Under the pieces are notes generated by a model. That model ran no database searches, was not told the origin of the DNA, and was given only the letters and a program-made list of their open reading frames with translations. The translations under genes were made by a program, and so were the position numbers. A DNA stretch of 64,000 nucleotides from Ypsolopha sequella (taxonomy: Eukaryota; Arthropoda; Insecta; Lepidoptera; Ypsolophidae): the NCBI GenBank assembly GCA_934047225.1, contig OW203989.1, positions 12,127,977-12,191,976 of the forward strand. Reading direction: 5' to 3'. Shown in pieces: positions 1 through 10,690 of the stretch; position 1 is the stretch's first letter, and every line of letters begins with the position of its first letter.

Positions 1-348
1 AAGATAAAGATATTAAAGGTGTAATATAATATTCAATAAAATATTAAGTAACATAATAAACAATGTAAAAGTATAATGATGCAATTAAATATAAAAAAAA
101 AACAGGGTCCCTGAAAAATTAAAAAACAGGAATAAATAAAAAACAAAAAAAGACGGAAACGTGTCTTGCTCTTCGGCCTCGCCAAAAAAACTTTACATAG
201 GGATCAAATTAGAGATGATGAGAACCAAAAACACTTTAAATACTCTAAATCAAAGTCAGGTCAACTACTAAAACTAAAAATATTTACAGTTTCGATACGA
301 CTATACAAAAACTTAATCAACGCGGGCGAAGCCGCGGGCAAAAGCTAG
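1..348 (+). mobile_element. Helitron-like element, 3' terminal part (copy A)
   Basis: The right end reads GCGGGCGAAGCCGCGGGC, a short GC hairpin, then AAAAG and CTAG at 345-348, followed by T. A hairpin about ten bases inside a terminal CTRR next to T is the classical Helitron 3' end, and this version is common in Lepidoptera. The same 348 bases occur as an inverted copy at 5478-5825, apparently without differences. The window edge cuts the left side, so the 5' end is unknown. A 60-codon open frame at 166-348 is only the reading of this repeat and is not a gene. Confidence 0.6.
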
Positions 349-349
349 T

Positions 350-1309
350 AACTTAATAACTTTTGCCTTGTAACTTAAAAGTTAGACACTTTAGCTTTTT
401 TAAAATTTAATCATATACAATTGAAGGTGATTTTCTTTATGTAAACGAATGTATCTTTAATAGTTGAATTAGAAACAATATTGAATATGTACTCGACACG
501 CATTAGCGCAAATTCCCGGTTTTATGAAAATTGGAGAATAGTTATGAGAGTGTATTAGTAACTCGAAAATATCAATTAGAAAAAAATCGCAAGTTAACAA
601 ATATTTTGAAAAAATTCCATGTCTTATCTACAAAAACTGACCCCCGACTGCAGTAAAAATGATACCAACAAAAATACATTATAAAACGTGTATGTGTCGT
701 CAGCAAATCGTTGAATTGGGCATATCATGATCTGCCTGGGCATGTCATATTTCTGTTAAAACTAGGCTCCGCTTTGCTCGGCTCTACAAATTTATTTATA
801 TGTAAACTTAACACATGCTCCTCCTCGCTCCGCGTGTCGTCGCACCTATTTTTGACTTTTGGTAAATGATCTTCGATTTCATTTTTTACGATCTGTAATA
901 GTTCTGTGAATCTGGCCAATTTTCTTATCTGCCCACGACATAGTGAACGTTCAGAAATAGTGCGAACACCCCTCTGACTGTCGTGGATTAATTAGTTAAT
1001 ACTTCAATAAATTGTACACAAATTCTTGTACTTTTATGCCACAAATATTTCATTTTCATTTTACTTTATTTATTTTCATTAATACTTAATAATATATACC
1101 CTTTTTTATTTGGTTACGGATGTGTACCCGTTTCGAATCCTTACATAAATAAAATAAAATAATGATAATTATTATGTATTAACATAATAATCATTAGAAC
1201 GACATACCCAAACGGATGTCTACACTATATCTGAACGTGATAGTACTCCATTAGTTTCCAAACGAAATTATTTCTTGAAACCGATTTATTTCTATAATAA
1301 ACAATATTT
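350..1309. other. AT-rich spacer, no gene recognised
   Basis: No coding signal. The part around 715-960 has the flavour of a dispersed repeat: 'TCATGATCTGCC' near the left and 'TTATCTGCCCACGACA' near the right, with GC-richer 'GCTCCGC' words in between. I could not place it in a family. Confidence 0.4.
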
Positions 1310-1495
1310 GGAGAGGCCGAATAATTGATTTGATCCACAGGTGAAGTGTTTTTGGGGAAGCCGAAGTAAAGACGCATATCGAAAAAAAAAACAATTTATT
1401 GTTTTGATTCCCTAGTGAAGTACAAAGGCCGAGCCGTGTTTGGAATCTAAACTATTTCTTGTTTTCTAAATTGATCTTCTGCTAATAAATCTATT
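1310..1495 (+). repeat. Degenerate tandem units, 'GCCGAG-CCGTGTTT' family
   Basis: Two or three diverged units each contain a 'GGCCGAGCCGTGTTTGGAA' type core, then 'CTATTTCTTGTTTTCTAA' and 'CTGCTAA'. The same unit is arrayed more clearly at 9633-9995. Non-coding. Confidence 0.5.
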
Positions 1496-2719
1496 TTAAT
1501 CATTGTAACTCACATCCAATACATATCGCTGCTCACATAACTTCATTTTGCATGTACATTATTTTTATTAATTGTGTTAAATTTTTTCCTTTTTACACAA
1601 ATATAACCAAAACTCATTGGGTCGACAAATATCAATTTGGACTCTTTGATTGGAAGTTCCGTGTCCATCCGACTAAGTTAAGGGGGGATTCTCCCAATTT
1701 TGTCTATTTTCAAACTCATTTTTAACCGTGAAATTTTTGAATAAAAATAGAAATATATATATATATATATATATATGTCACATATTTCACTCTTTGATCT
1801 TAATATTTGGGCCATTCAATACGCGATTAGCCAATTAGTTGCATTTCCTTGCATCCAATAAAATCGCAAAGGTAGACCTATACTACTATGTAAATATCAT
1901 TTTATTTGTGTTATATTAGGTTTTGGAAAATAAAACTTATACCAAAATAAACGTAACACAAAATAAGATATAAAACGGCCATCATATTTAAACCCATCAT
2001 TCTCATTCCAAAGTAACAAATAAAAACACTTTGAAATCGCGAGCTTTTTGAGCGGCCCGCTTCAGACCGCTCCCACTAAGCAGGATAGACAAGAGCAAAA
2101 TGAAAGCGGTCGGACCAATTTTAGTATTTATTCTTTGTAGTTCCACTCTCAATTTGAATATCAACATTCTAGAGACATTTGCTAAGATTCCTTGGAGAAA
2201 AGTCCCCATAGATAAGTTCGCATCCAAGAAAACAAGTTAGACGATAAAAGTATTTATCATGCCTTTCGTTAGAATTTGTACGTTAGTTTGGAATTTTTCA
2301 GTGAGCTAGTTTTGATTTCCGAAAAACGATCTTCTAATTCTAAACAATGGGTAATCAAAATTGGTGTGGCAACGAAAAGCTTTTCGACAAAACAACAAAG
2401 CAAGGCATTTCGAAAGCAATAAGGCTAAACTTGAAAATTGGAGGGACGTTGGTATCCGAAGTCCACGTAACAAAATTGATTGTGTTAGTGGTTTGTGGTG
2501 ATCCGGGTTCTATTCTGGTGAGTAGTCGAAAATCGGTAATTACTTAGTTGGCTTTTGGCCACAATTTGCAATACAGTTCTAATGAAACTTCTACAATATT
2601 AAGTAAGTACTCGGGCGAATAAGGCCTGTGTTTTAATAAACTTATAATAATTGGCGAACATTAGACTTCCGAAACCCTTCGGCTCTGAATTAACCCTATC
2701 AACTGAAGTCAAATAGGTA
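1496..2719. other. AT-rich spacer with an (AT)n microsatellite
   Basis: No recognisable gene. A pure (AT)n run lies at about 1755-1776. Open frames at 2003-2227 (minus) and 2347-2547 (plus) have no motif and no repeat copy in the window; I treat them as chance. Confidence 0.5.
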
Positions 2720-3420
2720 CCGGTAATGACACTAGACAGTAAGTTGAATGGACAAAGTAAAGGCCTCCACATTCGTGTATTTTCTGATAGCTCCGCGGTA
2801 CTACGAGCCCTAAGTAAGACTACGGTAAACTCTGGGCTCATACTACAATGTCTAAACCAACTGGACGAGGTAAGTCGACACAATGAAGTTACCCTCCACT
2901 GGATAATAGAACATAGTCGTTGCTTGGTATAAACTGGCAAACAAAGGCACAAAACTACAAGTGATAGGTGCTAACCACTGTTTTTTTTTGCTTTATAACC
3001 GGATACGAATATGGCTACGTGAGAGAGCCAGCTCTCTTCGCTGAGCGATGCGTGAGCATGACGACCTGCAGACAGACGAAAACGGTTTTACCCACCGTGG
3101 ACCGTCGCCTGACGAAGAAACTCCTACATCTCAATAGAACCAACGTTCGCATGATGGTAGGGTTAATAAGGGGATACAGAAACTTCAACAGACATTTCTA
3201 TGATATAGGTCTAACGGACAGCTCTCTGTGCAGAGCTTGTAAGGAGGCCGAAGAAACGCCGACCCACGTGATAATAGATTGCGTTGGTGTCAGTCAGCAC
3301 ACAACGGGCTAAGATCCTCGGTGAACCGGGGACGCTCCGCCAGTCCTGTGGTAATTTAAATCTGACATTCTGACATGAGCTGGGCTGGCTAAAATAGCCA
3401 AATCCAAGGTCCAAATAAGA
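2720..3420 (+). pseudogene. LINE fragment: RNase H and C-terminal zinc-binding tail, decayed
   Basis: Frame 2726-2932 reads an RNase H segment: 'FSDSSAVLRAL' holds a catalytic Asp, followed by 'LDEVSRHNEVTLHWI', the strand before the usual 'PGHSG' turn. Frame 2968-3312 then gives 'RQTKTVLPTVDRRLTKKLL' and 'CRACKEAEETPTHVIIDC', the Cys/His tail that follows RNase H in insect non-LTR elements. Beyond it, 'AKILGEPGTLRQ' and 'ELGWL' continue the family with stops between. The RNase H end and the tail are in broken frames, and the endonuclease and reverse transcriptase are absent. It is a truncated, dead copy. The clade (R1, I or Jockey) cannot be fixed from this piece. Confidence 0.75.
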
Positions 3421-3579
3421 AGTCTAGGTGCGGAAACCGAGCACACCTAAAATGAAGAGAAAATAACTATTCCGAAAAAAACACGATAAAATTTGATATG
3501 ATAAAACAAAATTATCTCCATAATTTTTAATATTTTATAAACTTAATCTATTTTGATTTTTGTATGTCAATACTTTTGT
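3421..3579. other. AT-rich spacer
   Basis: Short AT-rich stretch between the LINE fragment and the next dispersed repeat; nothing recognised. Confidence 0.5.
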
Positions 3580-3980
3580 AGGGTTCCATATCCGAAGGGT
3601 GCCAAACAGGAACCTATTATCAAGCCTCCGCTGTCTGTCTCTCCGTCTGTCACAGGGGCCTAGAGGCCTACAGCTTCAGCCCATATACGTGGCTTCTATC
3701 ACGGCAAATATAACAAACGTTGCCCTAGGGGGGTCAAAACCTCTAATAGAAAAAAAAATCCTGGTGATTACATAAAGATATCAGGAAAAATCTATATAAC
3801 CGCTATCGGTTGATATATTATTACGGTTCCGTAGTCAGAGGGTGCTGAACTGTTTGCCAGGCACTACCATTTTAGCGGCTTGTTTTTGTCGCTCTAACGT
3901 TGCTTTGGCATGTATTTTGTTGTTATTTACCATAATCGTACGGAGCCCTTTGTGCGCTAGTCCGCACTCACACTTGCCCG
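3580..3980 (+). repeat. Dispersed lepidopteran repeat ('GGTTCCGTA ... CTCGCACTTGGCC' family)
   Basis: Starts 'AGGGTTCCATATCCGAAGGG', has the diagnostic 'CCTCCGCTGTCTGTCT' block, and ends 'GAGCCCTTTGTGCGCTAGTC' then 'CACACTTGCCCG'. A second 'GGTTCCGTAGTCAGAGGG' start lies inside at about 3825, so this looks like two overlapping or nested copies. Family members also lie at 13764, 14041, 25287, 39865 and, inverted, at 39318 and 57488. Non-autonomous; its mode of spread is not evident. Confidence 0.7.
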
Positions 3981-4255
3981 AATTATTTATACTAGCGCAC
4001 GATTTCGCACGGCAGCGATGTTTTCTAACGAGTTAAACAGAATAGGGTTCTGAAAACCGTCACTGATAGATTACTCTCTAGTCTTGATCCGAGGAATAAA
4101 TCAAAATGTCCATTGTTTCTACCCTACTATAATAGACTACTTTTGGCACAAAACTTTTTGATCTGCAGTCGTTACACTTTTCAAAGGTAAACTTAAGGTG
4201 GTTCCTACCACCTACCTACAGCTGGTGGAAAAAACCCACAATTAAAGTCGGGTTA

Positions 4256-4655
4256 AATAATAGTAGTTTATGCTACAAGGGCGCAAAGGAATAAATTACG
4301 AGGACGATTTAAAACACGAGCGTAGCGAGTGTTTTAAACGTAACCGAGTAATTTATTGCTCTTACGCCCGTGTATCATACTACATTTTTCAATGCATAGT
4401 GTGAGGAAATGAAAACAAATATAATCTTGTGAACTTTAAATTATAATTGGCTCAAAAGGACTGTATCCAGAGCCGTTAAACGGTGGAAAAAAAAGTATAA
4501 CGTCTATGGTACACAGGAAAGGCTGCAGGTTAGCCAACCGTTGTAAATAAATTAAAAAAAATAATAATAATAAAGCCCTAGGGCAAAATAATCGACTTTC
4601 TGTTCGGTTTTGATGCATAAAAAGTGGGCCTTTACGAGCACATGCATTGAAAAAT
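4256..4655 (+). repeat. Dispersed repeat with internal foldback, copy 1
   Basis: About 400 bp that recurs inverted at 56985-57345. Its left 125 bp form an imperfect hairpin: 'GTAGTTTATGCTACAAGGGC' pairs with 'GCCCGTGTATCATACTAC'. The loop here carries an extra 'AAAACACGAGCGTAGCGAG' block that the other copy lacks. The right part ('GGACTGTATCCAGAGCCG', 'AAAGTCGATTATTTTGCCC' in complement) is shared. Non-coding in both copies. Confidence 0.65.
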
Positions 4656-4751
4656 TTAAAAAGTATACAGTGGTGGACATATAATTAGAAACACTTCATA
4701 TAAATTATGAAAGTATAAAATCAACGGGCAATATTGATGAAAAGTATGTGG

Positions 4752-4930
4752 AGTTAATAAAGCCGATTCTGAAGGCTTTAATTCTAGTTTTAGTGCTGTC
4801 AAAACTAAATTTTCTTCGATACAAAATATTCTTTAAGAGTTATAATTAGAAGCTAAATTTCTTTGGAAAATTTTAAGCTTTGACAGCACTAAAACTAAAA
4901 TTAAAGCCTTCAGAATTGGCTTTAATAACT
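4752..4930. mobile_element. Foldback/MITE, about 50-bp arms
   Basis: The arms at 4752-4803 and 4879-4930 are nearly perfect inverted copies ('AGTTAATAAAGCCGATTCTG' against 'AGTTATTAAAGCCAATTCTG' in complement), separated by about 75 bp of AT-rich loop. No open frame. No clear target duplication, so the superfamily is unassigned. Confidence 0.7.
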
Positions 4931-5259
4931 AATCAAAATTCTCATAAGATATGAAAAAAAAAAGTTTAAACCTTGTATAGGTCTATTTTCTGTTACTGAC
5001 CGCTTGGACGCCTAATATGAAACACTTTAGAAAAGCAAGTCCTTTCCATTTTTGAAATTAAGGAAAAGAACTTCTTTCCTCGCCTTTTCTACCGTTTTGG
5101 CGGAAACTGAACATCAATTTTGAATTTTGTTGGAGTCATCTGGGCAAATAATTGTTAATTTGCATTTCGATCAAAAGTCGACACATCGTCTCGGGTTGAA
5201 AATAATGTCAAAACTGCCGAAAAGCAGTCGCGTTCCTAGGCTTTCAGAATAGGGCAAGC

Positions 5260-5476
5260 AAGGATGAATGAAGTAAATCCTGGATTCGTGCTGGGGGCTC
5301 GATTGGTGATCATTGAACCTTGTTGCTGGTCCCTGGCCGAGTCTCCGGTATGGGTTCGGGTGGTTGATTGGATTCCACCTTGTATAATATATATTTTACC
5401 TATCATTTTAATCGTATATAAATTGCTACATAAATTAAATAAACCTTTAATGTAGTTCATGTACATTTATTATTTT
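5260..5476 (+). repeat. LINE 3'-UTR-like fragment, shared with 46605-46815
   Basis: About 94% identical by eye to the complement of 46605-46815, which lies downstream of a minus-strand LINE frame. It contains 'CGTGCTGGGGGCTCG', 'GGTCCCTGGCCGAGTCTCC' and 'CCTTGTATAATATATATTTT'. Its downstream end is cut exactly where the Helitron-like copy at 5478 begins. A 63-codon frame crosses it in both copies, but I have no evidence that it is translated. Confidence 0.55.
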
Positions 5477-5477
5477 A

Positions 5478-5825
5478 CTAGCTTTTGCCCGCGGCTTCGC
5501 CCGCGTTGATTAAGTTTTTGTATAGTCGTATCGAAACTGTAAATATTTTTAGTTTTAGTAGTTGACCTGACTTTGATTTAGAGTATTTAAAGTGTTTTTG
5601 GTTCTCATCATCTCTAATTTGATCCCTATGTAAAGTTTTTTTGGCGAGGCCGAAGAGCAAGACACGTTTCCGTCTTTTTTTGTTTTTTATTTATTCCTGT
5701 TTTTTAATTTTTCAGGGACCCTGTTTTTTTTTTATATTTAATTGCATCATTATACTTTTACATTGTTTATTATGTTACTTAATATTTTATTGAATATTAT
5801 ATTACACCTTTAATATCTTTATCTT
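5478..5825 (-). mobile_element. Helitron-like element, 3' terminal part (copy B, inverted)
   Basis: Exact-looking reverse complement of 1-348. It begins with CTAG (5478-5481), preceded by A, then 'CTTTTGCCCGCGGCTTCGCC'. The similarity may continue past 5825, but copy A is cut by the window start. The pair encloses 5.1 kb in inverted orientation. Confidence 0.6.
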
Positions 5826-5952
5826 TAATTTTATCTTTAATAAAATTGATACTGTTATTATAATTAATCAATGAAATTTTTATTTTATTTTTATTTTTTA
5901 GCGTATATAAAAATATATATTTATTTTCTTTTCTGGGGCACTGCCCGCTGCT

Positions 5953-7795
5953 TTACGTCTTGTTAGTTTGTGCCACTGCTTTCATGACGTCGTTGCAGTA
6001 TTCGGCAAATTTCGGTCCTGAACTCTTACCCGCCAGGAGGGAGCTCCAGTTTGAGGTTTCAATGTTCATGTCGAACTCAAGTTCGAGCTGCAACCTCCTG
6101 GATCCGAACATTGGACATTCGTTCAGGACGTGTTCGATTGTCTGATCGACGTCTGGGGAGCAAGAGCAGCCTAAGTCGTCACGACATTTGAAGCGGTGAA
6201 GGTAGTGTGCGTTCCCGCCGTGAACAGTCCACGCTTGAGTGATCCAATATGAGACCCTAAAATTCACTATTGTTCGGAAAGACTGGCAAATGTCCGGGAA
6301 GAAAAGTTTGGTGATTCTGCCCTTCCCGGACGTGGAGTATTCCTCCCGCCAGATTTCTAGGGTCCGTTGGCGGATCACTCTCCTGGCATATGACAGAGGA
6401 AATCTGTCATAATCTGCGGCTGTCTTTTTGTGTAGGGCGGCATGCTTAGCTAGCTCGTCGGCGCGCTCGTTTCCAGCAGTGCCAATGTGAGCCCGCACCC
6501 ACCATAGCTTTATTTGGACGCCCTTTTCAGCCGCAACTGCCAGGTCTGCCCTGATGTCTGTCACAAGGGGATGCGTGGAACGCGGGTTCGCAATTGCATC
6601 CAGGGAGGAGCGTGAGTCGCTAAGGATGTCTGCCTCCCTGAAGTGTTTGTCCTTCACCGTCAGCCTGATTGCCTGCCGCAATGCGAGAAGCTCCGACTGG
6701 TAAACAGTACAAAATGCTTCCAGTCGGAACTTCTTTGACAGCACCTCGATACCGTTTCGCCAGTATGTGAATTCACATCCGACTTTGCCCTCGATCTTGC
6801 TGCCATCAGTATAGATACTGACCGGAGCGTTGGTTTGTCTCCCGGCGCGTTGTCATCGAGACGATCCAATACCGTGTAGCGAACCCTCTGCCAAAGGGCA
6901 GGATGGGGCAGTTGGTAAAATGGTGTTCTAGACTCCACCAGACGGTCCCTCGCCTCCAGCAGGGGCTTGCCACGCTTCACGGCATATAACTCGGCCGCCT
7001 CACGCACCCGCAGCTCGATCGGGAGCAGCTTTGCAATCGTTATCGCTGAATCATAGGAGACGGTTCGGTATGCTTTAGCAATCTTTATAGCTTTTAATCG
7101 TTGTTCCGACCTCAGACGTTTTATAATATATTTTTTGGACGTGCTATCAGCCAATACGTTCGCTGCGTAAAGAAGAATAGGCTCTACTGCCCCGATATAC
7201 AGCTGCCTGACTATTTCGGAGTTAAGACCCCAAAAGGCCTTAGCGACCCGAGTCAGTCCCTTGCAAACGGTGGCAGCTTTATAGCAGACCATCTTGATGT
7301 GCTCCAAGAACGTCAAGTTCTTGTCGATCGTTAGCCCAAGTATTTTGACTTTGTCGACGGGTGGCAATAGGACATTTGCCATTGTGATATGGGGCGTTGG
7401 AAAGTCTCTCTTTCCTGTAACAACCATCAAAGCGGTTTTATGCGGAGAAAACCTAAGTTTGTGTTAAATACCCCAAGTGGCTATTGAGTCTAATACTGGA
7501 CTAACGATACACTCTAGCTCCTCTAGCGTGTCGGCTGAAGCTACTATGACTATGTCATCGGCAAAAGCTTGGACGTGAAGTCCGCAGCCCTGGAGCAGTT
7601 CGAGGAGCGAGTCAATTACGTTGTTCCACATCAACGGTCCACTTATATTTCCTTGAACGCAGCCCCGGGTTGTGGGTTTGGAGACAGTGACGCCAGCGTA
7701 TGTAAAAGTGATAGACCTGTCAGATAAGTAGCTGTCTACCACGCTATACACATCCGCAGGACAGTTTTTAGCCTGCAGATGTGCCTTAATATCGT
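5953..7795 (-). pseudogene. R1-like LINE ORF2 remnant: reverse transcriptase C-part, RNase H, Cys/His tail
   Basis: Read right to left, the frame 7751-7464 gives the reverse transcriptase core: 'GCVQGNISGPLMWN' is motif B and 'QAFADDIVI' holds the catalytic FADD. An in-frame TAA at 7464 interrupts it, and the same frame resumes down to 7430-6660 (thumb; 'ILGLTIDKNLTF'). A one-base indel near 6840 shifts the frame. The RNase H domain follows with all four acidic residues visible: D in 'YTDGSK' (about 6806), E in 'YQSELLAL', D in 'ILSDSRSS', and D in 'GNERADELAK'. The tail 'CSCSPDVDQTIEHVLNEC' is a Cys/His knuckle. RNase H after RT plus this tail fits the R1/I group. R1 elements often target rDNA; no rDNA is seen here. 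Dead copy. Confidence 0.85.
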
Positions 7796-7796
7796 G

Positions 7797-9372
7797 TTTC
7801 CGAAAAGGCTACAGCACAACTTCTGCTCTTAGTAACATTGTTGACGATGTTCTGACATCTTCTGATGCAGGTCATGGCACGCTGATGGTTCTTTTGGATT
7901 TTAGTCGAGCGTTTGACTGCATAAGTATCCCACTCCTACTGTCTAAGTTAAAACTTTGTGGTCTGTCTAATAAAGCATGTCAATGGTTCTCTTCATATTT
8001 TTCTGAACGAACACAAATAGTTCAGTGCATCAATGCTAAAGGTGCTACCGTCAAGTCTAAGCCTTTACCTGTTAACCGCGGTGTTATCCAAGGCTCAATA
8101 CTGGGGCCCACCCTTTTTGCAATATATACATCTAATATAACTCCAGCTTTTAAAAATACAAAGTTCCATCTATACGCCGATGACACGCAATTATACGTAC
8201 AAACACCGGCGACGGCTCATGATATTGAACAGGCAACTTCCAAGCTTAATGAAGATTTAAAAGCCACAATGCAATGGGCAAGAGATCACAGTTTAATGCT
8301 TAACCCTAAAAAAAGTGTCGCTATAATACTCGGAACTAAGCACCAAGTAAAATCAATTATAATTTTTAATCCAAAAATCAGATTAGGTGATTCTATTATA
8401 CCCATAGTTAGAAAGTTGTGTTCGTAATTTGGGGCTACTGATGGATGAAAACTTACATTTTGAAAAGCATGTTCAACAAAAAGTGGCTAAGTCCTTTGGA
8501 GCTCTTAAAAGTCTATATAAAATGAGGCCATTTTTAGATCCAAAGGTGCGATTGCAGCTTTGTAATAGTCTCATGCTCTCACATCTAAGCTACTGTGATA
8601 TTGTGTATGGTCCGTGTTTATTCCAAAAAACAGCTAAAGCTGTGCAGCGAGTCCAGAATGCTTGTATGCGATTTTGCAATAATATTCCTAGGAGGGACCA
8701 CATTTCACCCCATCTACAGGCTAAAGGTATCTTGAATATGGCTAATACGAGAGCATTAAATCTATCATGTTTTTTGTTTAACCTATTAAAAACTAAAACT
8801 CCTTCATACTTATATAAGAAATTAGAATGGTTATCTACATCTCGTAGAAACATACTCAAGACCCCTAAAACTACTCTTGCCAATACCAGGGGCTGCTTCA
8901 AGATAGTTGCATCTAAATGTTGGAATGTGCTGCCACCACCAGTATTAAATGTCGAGTCATTGGGCTCTTTCCGCACTAAGTGTAGCAGATGGCTACTCTT
9001 GAAGCAGTCTCAGGCTCTACGTGTTCCCTCCTAAAACTAAACATTATTATTTTCTTTATTCTTTTATTTTTTTAATTATTATTTTTATTTAGTTCTTTGG
9101 TTTCAAAAAACTTTGTAGGCTTTTTTTTTCTTTTTTCAATTTATTTTGTAGTTAATATTTATTGTAGTTACTTTAATTTAATCTAATATGTGTTTCATCA
9201 TGTAGTATTACAAGGCTGAGCTGAAAATCGGCGGCTGTCTGCATGTGTAGCTAGCTGTATGCCGAGCTTAGACCTTTTTGTCTTTTCACTTTTGTATTTA
9301 TTGTTGTGTGTATATGTATTAGCACATTTGTAAGACAAATAAATTATCTTTTATTATTTATTTATTTTATTT
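7797..9372 (+). mobile_element. Jockey/CR1-like LINE inserted into the R1-like element
   Basis: A 5'-truncated non-LTR element that opens in the middle of the reverse transcriptase at 'FRKGYSTTSAL' (about 7797). Frame 7885-8427 has 'LLDFSRAFDCI' (motif A), 'NRGVIQGSILGPTLFAIYTS' (motif B) and 'LYADDTQLYV' (catalytic YADD). Frame 8429-9034 has 'NLGLLMDENLHFEKH' and the C-terminal 'RVQNACMRFCNNI'. A one-base shift near 8415 separates the two frames. The 3' UTR ends in 'AAATAAATTATCTTTTATT' and a (TTATT)n-like tail at about 9340-9370. No RNase H follows. The target sequence on both sides joins in frame when this block is left out. Confidence 0.85.
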
Positions 9373-9373
9373 A

Positions 9374-9635
9374 ATAAACGGCCACCAGGCGTGATCAAAG
9401 GCTCCCTCTATGTCTAGTGCCATAGGAGCCTGTTATTCCACAGCTATTCGAAGACCTTTCCCATCACTGGAAGCAGGCCAATTGGTCGGTGGGCCCTTGG
9501 GTTTGCGTAGTCCTCTTTGTTAGGCTTAGGAAGAACACAAACTCGTGCCCGCTTCCAGTGTCTGGGAAAGAGTCCCACAGCCAGGCACCTATTAAAGACC
9601 GCGAGAAACAGCCTACAATTAGCCATTATTGTTTC
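9374..9635 (-). pseudogene. R1-like LINE, upstream part of the reverse transcriptase (continues at 7795)
   Basis: Frame 9626-9444 reads 'FPRHWKRARVCVLPKPNK' and 'HRPIGLLPVMGKVFE', the N-terminal RT motifs. After a break the sequence reads 'ALDIEGAFDHAWWPF' (motif A, catalytic Asp) and runs straight into 'KHDIKAHLQ' across the nested insertion. The stretch normally between 'GKVFE' and motif A, roughly 50-60 residues including the 'QYGF' region, is missing, so an internal deletion preceded or followed the insertion. The 5' half, with the endonuclease and gag, is absent. Confidence 0.75.
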
Positions 9636-9998
9636 GTCTTTGCCGAGGCCGAAGCCCGAGCCGTTTTGCAGATCAACACTATTTTTTGTTCTCTGAATTA
9701 ATCCTCTGCTAATGTGTAACAGCTGTCTTTGATAACTGATTTAATCCCCTAGTATAGCATGTTTGGCGAGGCTGAAAGCCGAGCCGCATTTCCAGTTAAC
9801 ACTATCTTTTGTTTTCTAATTAATTTTAATCATCTGCTTAAGTATCATTGGAAGTCTTTGGCGAAGAAGAAGGCCGGGCTGCGTTTCCGAAAGACACCAT
9901 TTTTTGTTCTCTGAATTAATCCCCTGCTAAAAGGTCTTTGGCGAGACCGAAAGCCATGCCGCGTTTCCAAACGAAAATTTTTTTTTGTTTATAAAGTA
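9636..9998 (+). repeat. Degenerate tandem array, about 75-130-bp units with 'GGCGAGGCCGAAAGCCGAGCC' cores
   Basis: Four units each carry a 'TTTGGCGAG(G)CTGAAAGCC' core, a GC-richer 'GAGCCGCATTTCC', then 'TTTTTTGTTCTCTGAATTAA' and 'CCCCTGCTAA'. Spacing is irregular. A related pair lies at 1310-1495. Non-coding. Confidence 0.6.
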
Positions 9999-10490
9999 GC
10001 GTATGTCTTATTTCAGGTCTAGAACTACATTTAAAGCAGTTTCATACACATCTTCACACCGTACCTCCCTAACTTATAGGCAGTTAGGGAGGTACGGTGT
10101 GAAGATGTGTATTACTTTTCTATAGGAACTGACACCCAATTGCCTCTGAACTGATTAATGGGATAAAAAGTGGTCTACTATGTCCTATTCCAGGTCTAGA
10201 ACTACATTTTTGCAAAGTTGAGCCTAATCGGTTTAGTAGGTATGGCGTGAAGGAGTAACAGTACATCACTTTTCTATAGGAACTTGGCAACCCATTGCCA
10301 TCCTATGGGAACTAATTTATCGGATATAAAGTAGCTTTTGTCCTATTCCAGGTTTAGAACAACATTTGTGCAATGTTTCAACTCAATCGGTTCATCAGCT
10401 ACGGCGTGAAAGAGTAACAAACATACCAACTTTATACAACTTTAACAATTTTCAATCCATCTCAACTTTCACATTTATAATATTATTTGG
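9999..10490 (+). repeat. Three diverged units of an RTE/Helitron-type 3' region
   Basis: Units begin 'GTCCTATTCCAGGTCTAGAA' (about 10011, 10181, 10340), carry 'CAATCGGTTCATCAGCTACG' and 'GGCGTGAAAGAGTAACAAAC', and the last ends 'CACATTTATAATATTATTTGGATG'. That ending is the usual right border of very common lepidopteran repeats. 'CTTTTCTATAGGAACT' is also shared. No open frame. Confidence 0.55.
10045..10111. repeat. Perfect 29-bp inverted repeat with a 9-bp loop
   Basis: 10045-10073 and 10083-10111 are exact reverse complements ('TACACATCTTCACACCGTAC' is the start of the left arm), and the loop is TTATAGGCA. It lies in the first of the three repeat units. The right arm matches the normal unit sequence, so the left arm is an inverted copy of it. 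Confidence 0.9.
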
Positions 10491-10690
10491 ATGTACCTTA
10501 CATGAGAAGAGTGCATCCGCAAGACGAAAGAACATGAACTCATCCCTTGAATTTTTATGGACATCAAAACACTCATTTTCTATTCCTTTTATTGGATTTA
10601 GAAAGTACTTACGAAAGTAAACACACTCCTAATACTTGCAATATTTGTGAGATACATACATTAGGTCATTTCTAATTATATAGCCAAAAA

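Noticed and set aside
725..919. 64-codon minus frame near 'GATCATGATCTGCC' words
   Set aside because: It lies in a repeat-like stretch; no protein motif and no conserved copy.
4670..4715. 'TACAGTGGTGGACATATAATTAGAAACAC' as a Tc1/mariner-type end
   Set aside because: The left end resembles such TIRs and begins after TA, but I could not find a matching inverted right end, so no element can be delimited.
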